Assembly: GCF_900128505.1 (NCBI RefSeq)
Contig: NZ_LT669941.1
Span: 1,548,048 to 1,612,047 of the forward strand
Length of the DNA stretch: 64,000 nt
Reading direction: 5' to 3'
DNA from: Parabacteroides timonensis
GTDB lineage: Bacteria > Bacteroidota > Bacteroidia > Bacteroidales > Tannerellaceae
Part shown: positions 36,357-46,202 of the stretch, one piece after another
Layout: every line of letters begins with the position of its first letter
Position numbering within the stretch: position 1 is the stretch's first letter
Translations under genes and position numbers: made by a program
The notes under the pieces: model-generated
Told to the model about the DNA's origin: nothing
Databases searched by the model: none
Seen by the model: only the letters and a program-made list of their open reading frames with translations

Positions 36357-38456
36357 TTACTTCACAGGAATCCAAACTTTGTAAGGTTCACCCTCTTCGC
36401 GATTACCTACGGCATAATATGGAATAGCAGAAACAGTAACTTCCTGACCTTTTGCATCAAGAGCTTTTCCTTTTATCACATTTATACCTTTCAGTAATTC
36501 AGAACTGTACCCCATCGACATTGGAATATTTGTATTTAGTTTCAGGTCTGATAAATCTTGGTTGTCACAGCCTTCCAAACAATAAACAATCGGACCGGAG
36601 GCAATTGTAGCCATATCTTTCAGAGTCTCTACAGCCGGATTAGCTTTAATGAAACGCGGTTGCATAGGTAACAAAAGTTCCACCTTATCTCCTTTATTCC
36701 ATTTGCGGTTAATAGCAACATAACCATTTACCGGATCAACGGATATAGCTTCACCGTTGACCTTCAATTCGATATCAGACTTCAAATCGGAAGTATAAAG
36801 GCCATAAGGATTCTCTATACCCCTCGCCCAGCCCGGAATACGGACATTCAAGGTGAAAGTAGAAGCCTTTTCCGGATCGACAGACATTTTGATTGTACCA
36901 TCCCAGGGATAATTTGTCTCCTGCTTCAGTAAAACATTTTTACCATTCAACTCCATTTGTGTTTCGCTTCCTATAAACAGGTTGATATAAACATTATTCC
37001 CTTTATGAGAATAAATGAATCCCGGTAAAGCCGAAACAATCTTCAGGAACATCGGAGGACAACAAGGACAGTCATGCCATTCCCAACGTCCATGTTTTTC
37101 TGCATTCAAAGGGTTCTGATAAGTATAACAAACACCTGAAAGAGAGATTCCTGTCAGGACATTGTTATATACGACACGCTCTAACTCATCCATATATTTA
37201 GCATCACCAGTCAACTCGTTCATACGCTGGCTGAAGAAACCTGCACCGACAGCGGCACATGTTTCCAGATAAGCATCTGTCGGGAGGAAATAGTCCTCAC
37301 CGAACTTTTCATCAAAATGGACTGCACCTACACCACCGGTTACAAACATACGACGGCCCACCATATTATCCCATAAACGTTTTACAGTATTTATATACTC
37401 AGGCGACTGATTTTCGATAGCAGCAGTAGTTATACCTGTGGCCAGTAATGTTGCACGTACGGCATGTCCTTCGATTGTCTGTTGCTGGAAAACAGGGATA
37501 GAGTCCTGTGCATAGTCACCCCATGTCGGACGAAGATGCGTTCCATATTCCGGATTATTATATTTGACATCCCGAATCCATTGTTCAGAAGCTGGATTCC
37601 CCCAAGTACCCCATAACGGATAACCACAATGATGTCCTCTGTTTTCAATCCAAAACTTAGCCAGTTCGTAGTAGTTGTTTTCGTTAACAGGTACATTTAC
37701 TTTCGATTTCAGTTCAGGATGACTTTTATATAACCAATATAATTTAACCAACGGTTCCTCGGTACCTGAGTGAGCAGGTACGATATTCTTTTTGGGCTCC
37801 GGTCCCATGATATCGGACATATGGTTGGCAAAACGGGTGGCTACTTCCAATAGTTTAGTTTTTCCTGTAGCCTTATAATAATGTATACCGGCTTCTACAA
37901 GCATACCTGCGTTATAGACATCGTGCTGCCAGCGTAACATACCACCGTTCTCACCCCAGCGGTGACCCGACTCCATCAACTGTGTATAAGTATTGAGATA
38001 ACCATCTGCTTCCGAAGCCTGTGCGCGGGCGATACGATCGATATACGCATCCAAGCGTTGTTCCATCCGGGTATCCGGATAACAGGACATAAAGTCGGAT
38101 ATACCGCGTATCGTTTCGTAGACCAGACCGTCGAACCAGGGAGCCCCGGCATGATGATCGATATCCCGCTTACCTTCTGCTACGAGGTCGAAGTTACGGA
38201 AAGTGTCGTTAGCTTCACATTCTTTGGTATCATGGATATGTTTTCCTTCGAATTTATTGAGAACGTCATTGGCAGTCACTTCCCGCCATTGATCAAACCG
38301 GGGTTTCCAGAAAGCATCCTGTACTTTCACCTGGTTCACTTCCTGAAATTCGATATTCAGATTCTTGTCGTCCACCTTACTTTCGGGTGAACATCCGGCT
38401 CCCAACAGAGTGAGGGCCGGAAGAAGTAGTACGTGTATTTTCATTCGTTTGTTCAT
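36357..38456 (-). CDS. GH127-type beta-L-arabinofuranosidase-like lipoprotein (longer form)
   Basis: 699 aa. Signal with GAGC lipobox, Cys22. GH127 catalytic pattern: Glu383 (FDEKFGEDYF), Glu398 and Cys400 (YLETCAAVG), Cys463, Cys465 and Cys466 (HDCPCCPP). It differs from the other two GH127 proteins here in long insertions (about 220-320, with WGTWGNPASEQWIRDVKYN) and a Pro after the Cys pair, so it is a distinct subfamily and may accept a different glycan. It is the last gene of the seven-gene operon and starts 3 bp after the epimerase stop. Confidence 0.87.
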   Translation of the reverse strand: MNKRMKIHVLLLPALTLLGAGCSPESKVDDKNLNIEFQEVNQVKVQDAFWKPRFDQWREVTANDVLNKFEGKHIHDTKECEANDTFRNFDLVAEGKRDIDHHAGAPWFDGLVYETIRGISDFMSCYPDTRMEQRLDAYIDRIARAQASEADGYLNTYTQLMESGHRWGENGGMLRWQHDVYNAGMLVEAGIHYYKATGKTKLLEVATRFANHMSDIMGPEPKKNIVPAHSGTEEPLVKLYWLYKSHPELKSKVNVPVNENNYYELAKFWIENRGHHCGYPLWGTWGNPASEQWIRDVKYNNPEYGTHLRPTWGDYAQDSIPVFQQQTIEGHAVRATLLATGITTAAIENQSPEYINTVKRLWDNMVGRRMFVTGGVGAVHFDEKFGEDYFLPTDAYLETCAAVGAGFFSQRMNELTGDAKYMDELERVVYNNVLTGISLSGVCYTYQNPLNAEKHGRWEWHDCPCCPPMFLKIVSALPGFIYSHKGNNVYINLFIGSETQMELNGKNVLLKQETNYPWDGTIKMSVDPEKASTFTLNVRIPGWARGIENPYGLYTSDLKSDIELKVNGEAISVDPVNGYVAINRKWNKGDKVELLLPMQPRFIKANPAVETLKDMATIASGPIVYCLEGCDNQDLSDLKLNTNIPMSMGYSSELLKGINVIKGKALDAKGQEVTVSAIPYYAVGNREEGEPYKVWIPVK

Positions 38457-38459
38457 TAA

Positions 38460-39584
38460 TTATTTAACACCCAGTTTATAGACACAAACATGATTATACT
38501 GTTCACCCGGCATCAGTACAGTCGAAGGGAATGAAGGCTGATTAGGACTGTCCGGGAAATGTTGTGTTTCCAGTGCCAGTGAAGCACGATGGTTATAATG
38601 TTTTCCGTTCTTTCCAACCATCGAGCCGTCAAAGAAGTTCCCTCCATAGAATTGTATGCCCGGTTCGGTTGTCCAGACTTCCATATATCTGCCGGATACC
38701 GGTTCATAAACGGTGGCAGCGAGTTCCAGTTCTTTATCGGTCTTTCTCTTCAGTACCCAGTTGTGGTCGTAGCCATGACCATAAGCCAATTGTTCGAAAT
38801 CGTTATCTACCCGTGCCCCGATAGGGGTTGCCTTACGGAAATCCATCGGTGTATTATCTACGCTTGCCAGTTCGCCGGTAGGTATCAGTACATTGTTTAC
38901 CGGGGTATATTTATCAGCACAAAGCATCAGTTCGTGATCGTTAATCGTTCCGTTACCTGCACCATGCAGGTTGAAGAAGGAATGGTGAGTCAGATTGATG
39001 ACTGTCTTCTTGTCTGTTGTTGCCTGGTGGGTGATGATAAATTCGTTATCATCGGTCAGGCGGTACGTCATTTTGACTTCCAGATTTCCGGGATAACCTT
39101 CTTCACCGTCTTTCGACAAGTAAGTGAAGATCAGGGTCTGTGCATCTGTCTGTTCCGTATCCCATACGACCATATCGAAACCCATCGTTCCACCGTGAAG
39201 GCTATTAGGTTTATCATTGATCGGCAACTGATAGTTTTTACCGTCCATTGTAAATTTGCCTGCTGCAATACGATTACCGTAACGACCGATCGTTGCCCCC
39301 AGGAAACGTTCCCCTTTGAAATGGATATAGGCCTCTACATTGTCGTGTCCCAAAACGATATCCACAAATTCCCCTTTCTTGTCGGGAGCCCAGATCTCGA
39401 CAACTCTTGCACCAAAGTTTGTAACGGCTATCTCGATACCGTTCTTATTGGACAGATAATACAGGTCCGTTTGCTTTCCATTTACAGTCGTCTGGAAATC
39501 TGCTTTGTTCAGTTGAGAATGACGGGCTTGCCCATCCTGCATGTTCATCATAAATAAAAGAATTAAGAATAATATATGTTTCAT
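38460..39584 (-). CDS. Aldose 1-epimerase (mutarotase), exported
   Basis: 374 aa from MKHILFLILLFMMN. The frame continues 26 codons upstream into the previous gene, but this Met opens a signal peptide cut near QDGQA. Mutarotase motifs: ATIGRYGNRIA, NSLHGG, THHSFFNLHGAG with the catalytic His, and LETQHFPDSPNQPSFPS with the catalytic Glu. It speeds interconversion of alpha and beta sugar anomers, here probably of pentose released in the periplasm by the arabinofuranosidases. It lies between two GH127 genes with gaps of 22 and 3 bp. Confidence 0.93.
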   Translation of the reverse strand: MKHILFLILLFMMNMQDGQARHSQLNKADFQTTVNGKQTDLYYLSNKNGIEIAVTNFGARVVEIWAPDKKGEFVDIVLGHDNVEAYIHFKGERFLGATIGRYGNRIAAGKFTMDGKNYQLPINDKPNSLHGGTMGFDMVVWDTEQTDAQTLIFTYLSKDGEEGYPGNLEVKMTYRLTDDNEFIITHQATTDKKTVINLTHHSFFNLHGAGNGTINDHELMLCADKYTPVNNVLIPTGELASVDNTPMDFRKATPIGARVDNDFEQLAYGHGYDHNWVLKRKTDKELELAATVYEPVSGRYMEVWTTEPGIQFYGGNFFDGSMVGKNGKHYNHRASLALETQHFPDSPNQPSFPSTVLMPGEQYNHVCVYKLGVK

Positions 39585-39606
39585 TTTTATAAGTATTAAT
39601 AGGTTG

Positions 39607-42003
39607 TTATTGTCGTATCTTACATCCGAAAATACCGCCGGCAATATTGCCGGGAAGTGCACGGAGCTTAACGGTGACCTTCTCTTTTCCCTTGGTTAAC
39701 GATACCGGAAGAGGATAAGGATGATCGATAAACAGGTCGAACGTTTCAGTACGAAGACTGTGATCGGCTATCTTGGTGCCATCTATCCAAATCTCAAACT
39801 GACGGTTTCCGCCATCCGTACTGTGATAGGTCAATACCAGTTCCATCGGCAGGTTGGGAAGCACTTTCAGGTCGTATGAGAACCATCCGTTCTCGGCATC
39901 ACGCCATCCTCCGGATTTGTCGGCACGGGTGTTTTCACCCTGTAAGTTGTGAGCTTGCTCCGACTCTTCGTTACCGACTAATACTTCGTCTACTATCCGT
40001 AACTCTTCGCGGAGGTTAGATATAATCTTTTCGCCATCCCGGGGAAGCCATACTTTCATTTCGCCTGCTCCACGGTAAGCACGAGCATAGTAAGGGATTA
40101 ATGTTATTGTTGCATTTTCTTCTCTTACCTCCTTCATATCCGATGATACGGTATATTTCCGGCCGGTAGCCTCGATTGTATAAAGTCCGTTTACCAGATC
40201 AGGACGGCTATTTACTTTATAAGAAGTTTTTTCCGGTAGTGAGAGATTACGGACCTCCCCGTTATTGTCTGCAAATTCAGCACAATAAACCAGCGGGCCA
40301 CGTTCCACAGCTACCAGACCGTTATTAGTTTTAACAGCCTCGTGTGTGATTACCTGACGGGGCTCCATCGGCAGAGAGATAGTAATGATATCACCTTTTT
40401 TCCATTGATTGGTGATAACAGCGTAGCCTTTTTCCTTCTTATAACTGTAAGGTTTACCATTCAGCAGAATCTGAACTTTCCCCTTATTTCGGCCGACAAA
40501 GCTGTATAAGTCAGAGGGAACAACGTTTCCTTCCGCCCAACCGGGGATGCGCACCTTCATATCGAAGGAATTGGTCTCGACCGGATCTACCATAATCTTT
40601 ATATCGCCGCTCCAGGGGTAGTTGGTCTGCTGCTCCAGTAATACTTTATGACCGTTGAATTGCACCTCACTCGAACTACCCACAAATAAATTTGCATAAA
40701 TAGAACGGTTGTCGACCGCATAAATATAACCGGGTACGGCCGGAATAAAACGAGACAAGTTAGTCGGACAGCAGGAGCAATCGAACCACAGACTACGTTC
40801 CTGCCCGTTCTTATTCGTCTCCAGTACATTCGGGTAAAAAAACTTATCGCCACTGATAGAGATGCCGCTCAAAACGGTATTGTAGAGCGAGCGTTCCAGT
40901 ACATCAATATATTTAGAGTCGCCATGCAATTTGAACATGCGAAGGTTAAACATGCAATTGGCAATGGATGCACAAGTCTCGCAGTAGGCGGTGGCGTTGG
41001 GAAGTTCATAGTTCTTACCGAAAGCCTCATTGTTGGCCGTCGAGCCCAATCCGCCGGTTAGATACATCTTTTTACTGACAATGTTATCCCAGATCGTATC
41101 GATGGCATTCAGGTATGTTTTATCCTGCATATGCAAGGCGATATCGGCCATACCGGAGTAGAGGTATAAGGCACGGACGGCATGTCCTACGGCTTCTTTT
41201 TGCTGGGTAACCGGAAGATGATCCTGCCAGTACATACCGTTTTTACGTATATCGGGAGATGTTTTATCAAAGACCTTATGTCCACGGCTTTCCAGGAAGT
41301 AGCGTGATTGTTTCAGATATTTTTCATCACCGGTCGCTTCATAAAGTCTGACCAGGGCCATTTCGATAACCTCATGTCCCGGTGCAATCTTCAGGCCGCC
41401 TTCACGAAAGACGCTACAAATCAGGTCGGCATTTTTAATGGCGACGTCCAGTAAGGAACGCTTTCCGGTTGCATAGTAATAGGCTATTGCGGCCTCATAA
41501 AGTTCACCGGCATTAAAAGTCTCATGGCTCAGGTCCCAATCCTGCACCCATCTCTCCTTCCCTACCCAGGGATGAAGCGGATTGTTGATCGTATGATTGG
41601 TAAAAAGGTACCCGTCGGGTTCCTGGGCCGAAGCAATAATGGCGATAACACTATCGAGATAAGCTTCCAACTGAGGGTTCTTCTTTACTGTCAAAAGATA
41701 TGAAGCCCCTTCGGATATTTTATATACTTCCGCATCATCAAAAGGGAAAAAAGATTGGTATTTACCTTCTTTCAACCCTCCGGCTATGGCAAAGTTATCA
41801 ATATAACCGGCCTTTTCGCCACGCTGAAATGCATAAGGAATCGTAACTATACGGATAGTATCGATCCGGGGTGCCCAAAAGTTATCCGTACAATGTACGG
41901 ATGTAAAAGGTACTTCATGTATTTTGCTTTTTCCTTCGCCATGTGCTTTTCCCTGGAAAGCACACAGCAAAGCTATAATGACTAACGATATTGCATTTTT
42001 CAT
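39607..42003 (-). CDS. GH127 beta-L-arabinofuranosidase-like enzyme with C-terminal accessory domain
   Basis: 798 aa. Type I signal (ISLVIIALLCAFQGKAHG). GH127 residues: Glu326 (NNEAFGK), Glu342 and Cys344 (YCETCASIA), Cys409, Cys411 and Cys412 (FDCSCCPT). The catalytic part ends around 660 at AGEMKVWLPRDGEK. A C-terminal extension of about 130 residues (DKSGGWRDAENGWFSYDLKV, FEIWIDGTKIADHSL) is a beta-sandwich of the DUF6805 kind, possibly sugar binding. It probably acts in the periplasm on beta-L-Araf ends. Fifth gene of the operon, 14 bp from the MFS gene. Confidence 0.9.
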   Translation of the reverse strand: MKNAISLVIIALLCAFQGKAHGEGKSKIHEVPFTSVHCTDNFWAPRIDTIRIVTIPYAFQRGEKAGYIDNFAIAGGLKEGKYQSFFPFDDAEVYKISEGASYLLTVKKNPQLEAYLDSVIAIIASAQEPDGYLFTNHTINNPLHPWVGKERWVQDWDLSHETFNAGELYEAAIAYYYATGKRSLLDVAIKNADLICSVFREGGLKIAPGHEVIEMALVRLYEATGDEKYLKQSRYFLESRGHKVFDKTSPDIRKNGMYWQDHLPVTQQKEAVGHAVRALYLYSGMADIALHMQDKTYLNAIDTIWDNIVSKKMYLTGGLGSTANNEAFGKNYELPNATAYCETCASIANCMFNLRMFKLHGDSKYIDVLERSLYNTVLSGISISGDKFFYPNVLETNKNGQERSLWFDCSCCPTNLSRFIPAVPGYIYAVDNRSIYANLFVGSSSEVQFNGHKVLLEQQTNYPWSGDIKIMVDPVETNSFDMKVRIPGWAEGNVVPSDLYSFVGRNKGKVQILLNGKPYSYKKEKGYAVITNQWKKGDIITISLPMEPRQVITHEAVKTNNGLVAVERGPLVYCAEFADNNGEVRNLSLPEKTSYKVNSRPDLVNGLYTIEATGRKYTVSSDMKEVREENATITLIPYYARAYRGAGEMKVWLPRDGEKIISNLREELRIVDEVLVGNEESEQAHNLQGENTRADKSGGWRDAENGWFSYDLKVLPNLPMELVLTYHSTDGGNRQFEIWIDGTKIADHSLRTETFDLFIDHPYPLPVSLTKGKEKVTVKLRALPGNIAGGIFGCKIRQ

Positions 42004-42017
42004 GTTATAACAATTAA

Positions 42018-43334
42018 TTAAGTAAGTTCTTTTTGTATCTGTTCCAATGATTTATTTTTCGTCTCCGGCAATTTCCAAGCGAAGATAAAGCTGAATAACA
42101 TAGCGACTGCAAAAAAACCGAAAATATACGTTCCACCTGAAACCAGAAAGACCGGGAACATCCACGACAGGATAGCATTCCATACCCAGTGGGTCATACT
42201 ACCGAACACCTGTCCCTTCGAACGAACAGAAGTCGGGAATACTTCGGAGATCAACACCCAGATCACCGCTCCCAGTGAAACAGCAAAGAAAGCAATAAAT
42301 CCCATCAGGCAAATCAACATATAATAGCCGGAGAAGTCGTTGGTATAAAAACCGTAAGCTACTGACGCCAACGATACGACCATGCCGAGAGAACCGACAT
42401 ACAATAATTGTTTACGCCCTACCTTGTCGATCAGGATCATTCCAATCATGGTAAATGTCAGATTGGTCAATCCGATGATAATAGACTGCATCATCGCCGA
42501 GTCATGAAATACTCCGGATAATTCGAAGATACGAGGTGCATAATACAGGATCGAATTGATTCCCGACAGTTGGTTGAACGTAGCAATAAAGAAAGCGAAT
42601 AAAATCGGTTTCAGATATTTACGTTGAAACAGCTTCTCACTGTTATCGCTGGTAGTGGAAAGAGAGGCTTTTATCTCAGCTAACTCTTTATCGACATCTG
42701 ATTCACCGATCTTCTCCAACGATAAACGGGCCTGGTCGATCTTATGCTCCTTCACTAACCAGCGCGGACTTTCCGGAACGGTATTCAATAAGAGACCGAA
42801 TAATAAAGCAGGAATTGCCAACACTCCCAACATCCACTGCCAGTCGTTCGGTACGCCGCTTATACAATAGTTGGAAACATAAGCGATTACGATACCGAAT
42901 ACAATATTAAACTGGAAGAAAGCGACAAAACGTCCCCGCCAGTGGGAAGGTGATACTTCAGCAATATACATAGGTCCTACTACAGAAGAAGCACCTACCG
43001 CCAAACCGCCCATAAACCGGAAAAATAAAAAAGAATACCAGTTTACGATCAACGCACTGCCCAGAGCTGAGATCAGATACAAATAAGCGACAGCTTTCAG
43101 GCAGTTCAACCGTCCGTACTTCTCGACCGGACCGCTACAAATCAAAGCCCCTACGATGGTACCGAAAAGAGCGATGGCAATAGTAAATCCATGGCTGAAA
43201 TCGGATAGTTCGTAGATCTTTTGAATGGCCTTCTCTGCACCGGAGATCACTGCCGTATCAAATCCGAACAAGAAGCCCCCCAGAGAAGCCACAAAAGCGA
43301 CATAAAACATAAAACCTTTTACCGATGATTTCAT
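42018..43334 (-). CDS. MFS sugar porter (XylE/AraE-like)
   Basis: 438 aa, 12 predicted helices. Sugar-porter motifs: GFLFGFDTAVISGA in helix 1, YGRLNCLK loop, RFMGGLAVGASSVVGPMYIAE, WRGRFVAFFQ, PESPRWLV at the central loop, QLSGINSILYYAPRIF in helix 7, and DKVGRKQLLY. The family takes up hexoses or pentoses across the inner membrane, usually with H+. In this operon, next to mutarotase and arabinofuranosidases, L-arabinose is the likely substrate. No arabinose isomerase, kinase or epimerase gene is in the window. Confidence 0.92.
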   Translation of the reverse strand: MKSSVKGFMFYVAFVASLGGFLFGFDTAVISGAEKAIQKIYELSDFSHGFTIAIALFGTIVGALICSGPVEKYGRLNCLKAVAYLYLISALGSALIVNWYSFLFFRFMGGLAVGASSVVGPMYIAEVSPSHWRGRFVAFFQFNIVFGIVIAYVSNYCISGVPNDWQWMLGVLAIPALLFGLLLNTVPESPRWLVKEHKIDQARLSLEKIGESDVDKELAEIKASLSTTSDNSEKLFQRKYLKPILFAFFIATFNQLSGINSILYYAPRIFELSGVFHDSAMMQSIIIGLTNLTFTMIGMILIDKVGRKQLLYVGSLGMVVSLASVAYGFYTNDFSGYYMLICLMGFIAFFAVSLGAVIWVLISEVFPTSVRSKGQVFGSMTHWVWNAILSWMFPVFLVSGGTYIFGFFAVAMLFSFIFAWKLPETKNKSLEQIQKELT

Positions 43335-43353
43335 AATAAGTAGAGTTTAAAGT

Positions 43354-45423
43354 TTAAAGACCGAATTCTATTCTGTTAATCACATGATCCTGATAACATT
43401 CTTCCAGTTCAACAAAGTATCCGCTCCATCCCCATACACGAACGATCAGGTTCCTGTGGTTTTCCGGATGTTTCTTGGCATCCAGCAGTTTTTCTTTACA
43501 TACTGTGTTCAACTGTAACTGATGGCCGCCTAAAGTAATGAAAGTTCTCACAAGCATACCCAGTTTGGCTACACTTTCTTCATTACGAAAAACAGACTGG
43601 TCGAACTCAAGTGTCAAAGGACCGCCGTTTATTGTCTTTTTCAGATCCGGCTTCGTAAACGATTTAATTACGGACATTGGACCTTTCTGCTTGATAAACA
43701 GGCTCGGGGAATAGTTTGCGGGAATCTTTTCTCCGGCATCCCTACCGTCGGGAGTCGCTCCCAGTTCGGTGGCATGGAAGATATAATACATGGCTGTACC
43801 GGTTCCGGCACGATAGATACCGCCTCTTTCGTTGACTCTGTTATCCAAAACCTTATCGAAAGAGTTGAGTAAGTCTTTTGCGATCAGGTCGACATAATCG
43901 TCATCCTGTCCCATTTTAGGCGCTTCGGTACGTAGTGTATGTTGCAGTTCTTTTTCCTGCGAAAAATTATCCTTCATCGCATTTATCCAGGTTTCGTAAT
44001 CGACGGCATGCTCTTCAAAATAATATTTTTTAATGGCAGCCAGCGAATCGGCAGCCGTGGCAAGACCTGTTCCATGGATACCATAATTATTATATTTGCT
44101 TCCTTCTGAAATATCCCTGGCACGTTCGATCGTTCCATCCATAAGCAGGGACATCATCGGCGCCGGTATAAGATAAATATTCCGCTCTTTTTCACAGATC
44201 AGATCTAACCGACGACTCATTTCTTTCTCGACAAGACCATAGAACGTTTCATAATCCAGGCAATCTTTCAACTCGTCCATACAAGTTTTCACACAGTCGA
44301 TCAGAGAAAGTGCATCTATATTTGGAATATCCATTGCAACTCCCGGAATAATGAACTCCCAGCAAGCTGCCACAACATAATTTACGGCATCTTCCTTCGA
44401 ATAACCTTTCCTGATAAGTCCCGGAATAACAATATCATCATTACTGTATTGCGGGAAACCCAATCCTATCTTAGTCAACTGCGAACCTAATTCATAGATC
44501 TCGGCAGGCGTATCTTTATCGACACGGATGTTGATCTTCGGATCGATCAGTTCCAGTTCAAAACTCGCTTTCAAGCACATCCTGGATAGGTTATTAAACA
44601 GATATTCTCCGGTAAGGCTCCGTCCACCCAACACCAGACTCTGACCGTTATCACCCTGTTGCATACCCGGATATAGGTCACTGTCCTTATTGCAGACCAG
44701 GAAGAATTCCTCCAGAAGATCGAATGCTTCTTCTTCTGTCAATACTCCGTTCTCGATATCCTGTATGTAGTAAGGATACATATACTGATCGAAACGCCCC
44801 AGTGTGTTATGATAATTGCCGGACTCCCAGATTGAGAAATGAAGTATTCGCAACAACTGAAGTGCTTCCCTGAAACTCCGGGCACCTCTTGTCCTGACAG
44901 CCTGCAATGTTTCTGCTATTTCCGTTTCGCCTATCGACAGAGCATGATCTGCATACCTTCCTATAAATGATTGCAAAGCCAGGATACAGTTATAGGTAGC
45001 GTTCAGGAATTCCTTTTGTTCAGCCGTCAACAATTCATCTTTCAACCTTGTCTGTATTTCCTGTTTACGAACCTCGAAACCATTCCTGATCGTATAAGCA
45101 TAATCCGGAGATATATTACAAACAGCCCCACGCTCATGAATATAATGGTTTTGTTTGATCGTCTCCCACTCCGTCGGAGTATACAAATCGGGAATATCCG
45201 TTATAGTCCGTGTAAAAACAATCTTTTCACCTTCTAGGATAACAGGTTCCTCTTTTGCTAAAAGTTCGGATAAACAAACAGACGATCTGACAACCGGAGA
45301 AAGTTTCTCCTTTTCGAAACGGACACTCAGGTCGTTTATCCCCAATTCTTCCGGAGTCCTGCGATACCGGTGATGTTTCTTATCCAAAATATATTTACGC
45401 AGGCTTTTAATTCTTTCGTTCAT
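43354..45423 (-). CDS. Glycyl radical enzyme of unassigned subclass (PFL/dehydratase family)
   Basis: 689 aa, shorter than PFL (about 760) and the known dehydratases (about 790-850). The glycyl radical loop is RVWGWSGYF with Gly665. The active-site Cys loop reads VVAACWEFIIPG with Cys354 and Glu356. Cys-x-Glu is the pattern of radical dehydratases and lyases (glycerol dehydratase, hydroxyproline dehydratase, choline lyase), not the Cys-Cys of pyruvate formate-lyase. The usual GC before the Cys is AC here. NDDIVIPGLIRKGYSKEDAVNYV and HGTGLATAADSLAAIKKY are typical family segments. It has its own activase directly upstream, overlapping by 4 bp. In an arabinosidase operon its substrate may be a pentose, polyol or aglycone; the reaction is not known. 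Confidence 0.9.
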   Translation of the reverse strand: MNERIKSLRKYILDKKHHRYRRTPEELGINDLSVRFEKEKLSPVVRSSVCLSELLAKEEPVILEGEKIVFTRTITDIPDLYTPTEWETIKQNHYIHERGAVCNISPDYAYTIRNGFEVRKQEIQTRLKDELLTAEQKEFLNATYNCILALQSFIGRYADHALSIGETEIAETLQAVRTRGARSFREALQLLRILHFSIWESGNYHNTLGRFDQYMYPYYIQDIENGVLTEEEAFDLLEEFFLVCNKDSDLYPGMQQGDNGQSLVLGGRSLTGEYLFNNLSRMCLKASFELELIDPKINIRVDKDTPAEIYELGSQLTKIGLGFPQYSNDDIVIPGLIRKGYSKEDAVNYVVAACWEFIIPGVAMDIPNIDALSLIDCVKTCMDELKDCLDYETFYGLVEKEMSRRLDLICEKERNIYLIPAPMMSLLMDGTIERARDISEGSKYNNYGIHGTGLATAADSLAAIKKYYFEEHAVDYETWINAMKDNFSQEKELQHTLRTEAPKMGQDDDYVDLIAKDLLNSFDKVLDNRVNERGGIYRAGTGTAMYYIFHATELGATPDGRDAGEKIPANYSPSLFIKQKGPMSVIKSFTKPDLKKTINGGPLTLEFDQSVFRNEESVAKLGMLVRTFITLGGHQLQLNTVCKEKLLDAKKHPENHRNLIVRVWGWSGYFVELEECYQDHVINRIEFGL

Positions 45424-46172
45424 AAAATTATCGTTTTAATATTATTTTCTTCAAATACATTATTGATCTGTGGTAAAGCATCCGGATCAAACGGAGGGTT
45501 ATATACCTTGCCTATCATGGAATATTTTGCTCCGGCAATCTTGTTATAACGAAGCAATTCTATCCGAACCAGAGATTCTACACCTTTTATTACTTTCAAA
45601 ATGGATTGCATGTTTTCTTTTGTATCGTTTACTCCGGGAATTAACGGAACCCGAATAATAAACTTGTTTCCGGACGAGCACAGCGTTTCCAAATTTTTAA
45701 GTATCAAACGATTATCAACCCCGGTATATCTTTTATGCAGTACGGGATCCATCTGCTTGATATCAAACAAGACCAAATCCAATAAAGGGAGCACTTCTTT
45801 AAAGACAGAGACAGGAGCATACCCACTTGTCTCGATGGCTGTATGAACAAAAGGGTTTATCTTTCGTAACAGCTCCCTTACAAAGTCAGCCTGTAGTAAA
45901 GGTTCGCCCCCGGTCAATGTTATACCGCCATTATTCAAGGCATAGATATCCTTATTTTTCAACAACTGACCGGCCAGTTCATCTACTGTAATCCGGTAAC
46001 CGCATAATGTCCGTTCTCCCTTTTTATCCATATATTGCGGTTCAGGGGATATCCCCTCCGGATTATGACACCAGGCACAACGCAACGGACAACCTTTCAG
46101 GAATATGGTAGTCCGGATACCAGGACCATCATTCACTGCAAATTCTTCAATACTAAAAATCGTTCCTTGCAT
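45420..46172 (-). CDS. Glycyl radical enzyme activating enzyme (radical SAM)
   Basis: 250 aa. The radical SAM cluster motif is KGCPLRCAWCHNPE (Cys28, Cys32, Cys35), SAM-binding GGITLTGGEPL (82-92), and DIKQMDPVLHKRYTG, a family hallmark. It uses SAM and a [4Fe-4S] cluster to place the radical on the Gly of its partner, here the adjacent enzyme with Gly665. The segment after the cluster motif has only one Cys (Cys57), so the two extra ferredoxin-type clusters found in many dehydratase activases are absent; in that respect it resembles PFL activase. The stop overlaps the partner's start (ATGA). Confidence 0.93.
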   Translation of the reverse strand: MQGTIFSIEEFAVNDGPGIRTTIFLKGCPLRCAWCHNPEGISPEPQYMDKKGERTLCGYRITVDELAGQLLKNKDIYALNNGGITLTGGEPLLQADFVRELLRKINPFVHTAIETSGYAPVSVFKEVLPLLDLVLFDIKQMDPVLHKRYTGVDNRLILKNLETLCSSGNKFIIRVPLIPGVNDTKENMQSILKVIKGVESLVRIELLRYNKIAGAKYSMIGKVYNPPFDPDALPQINNVFEENNIKTIIL

Positions 46173-46202
46173 GCTAATAATATCCTCTCAAATGAGAACT
46201 GG

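Noticed and set aside
38589..39557. 322-codon plus-strand ORF
   Set aside because: Fully antisense to the mutarotase gene, whose catalytic motifs are clear; the text is Cys/Ile/Arg-rich as shadow frames are.
43354..45423. Assignment as trans-4-hydroxy-L-proline dehydratase (tempting because GH127 can act on hydroxyproline-linked arabinosides)
   Set aside because: The enzyme is about 100 residues shorter and lacks the G-C-V-E-T-G-C active-site text of that subclass; the Cys-x-Glu pair alone is shared by many radical dehydratases.
43354..45423. Assignment as pyruvate formate-lyase
   Set aside because: PFL has adjacent Cys-Cys at the active site; here a single Cys354 is followed by Trp and Glu.
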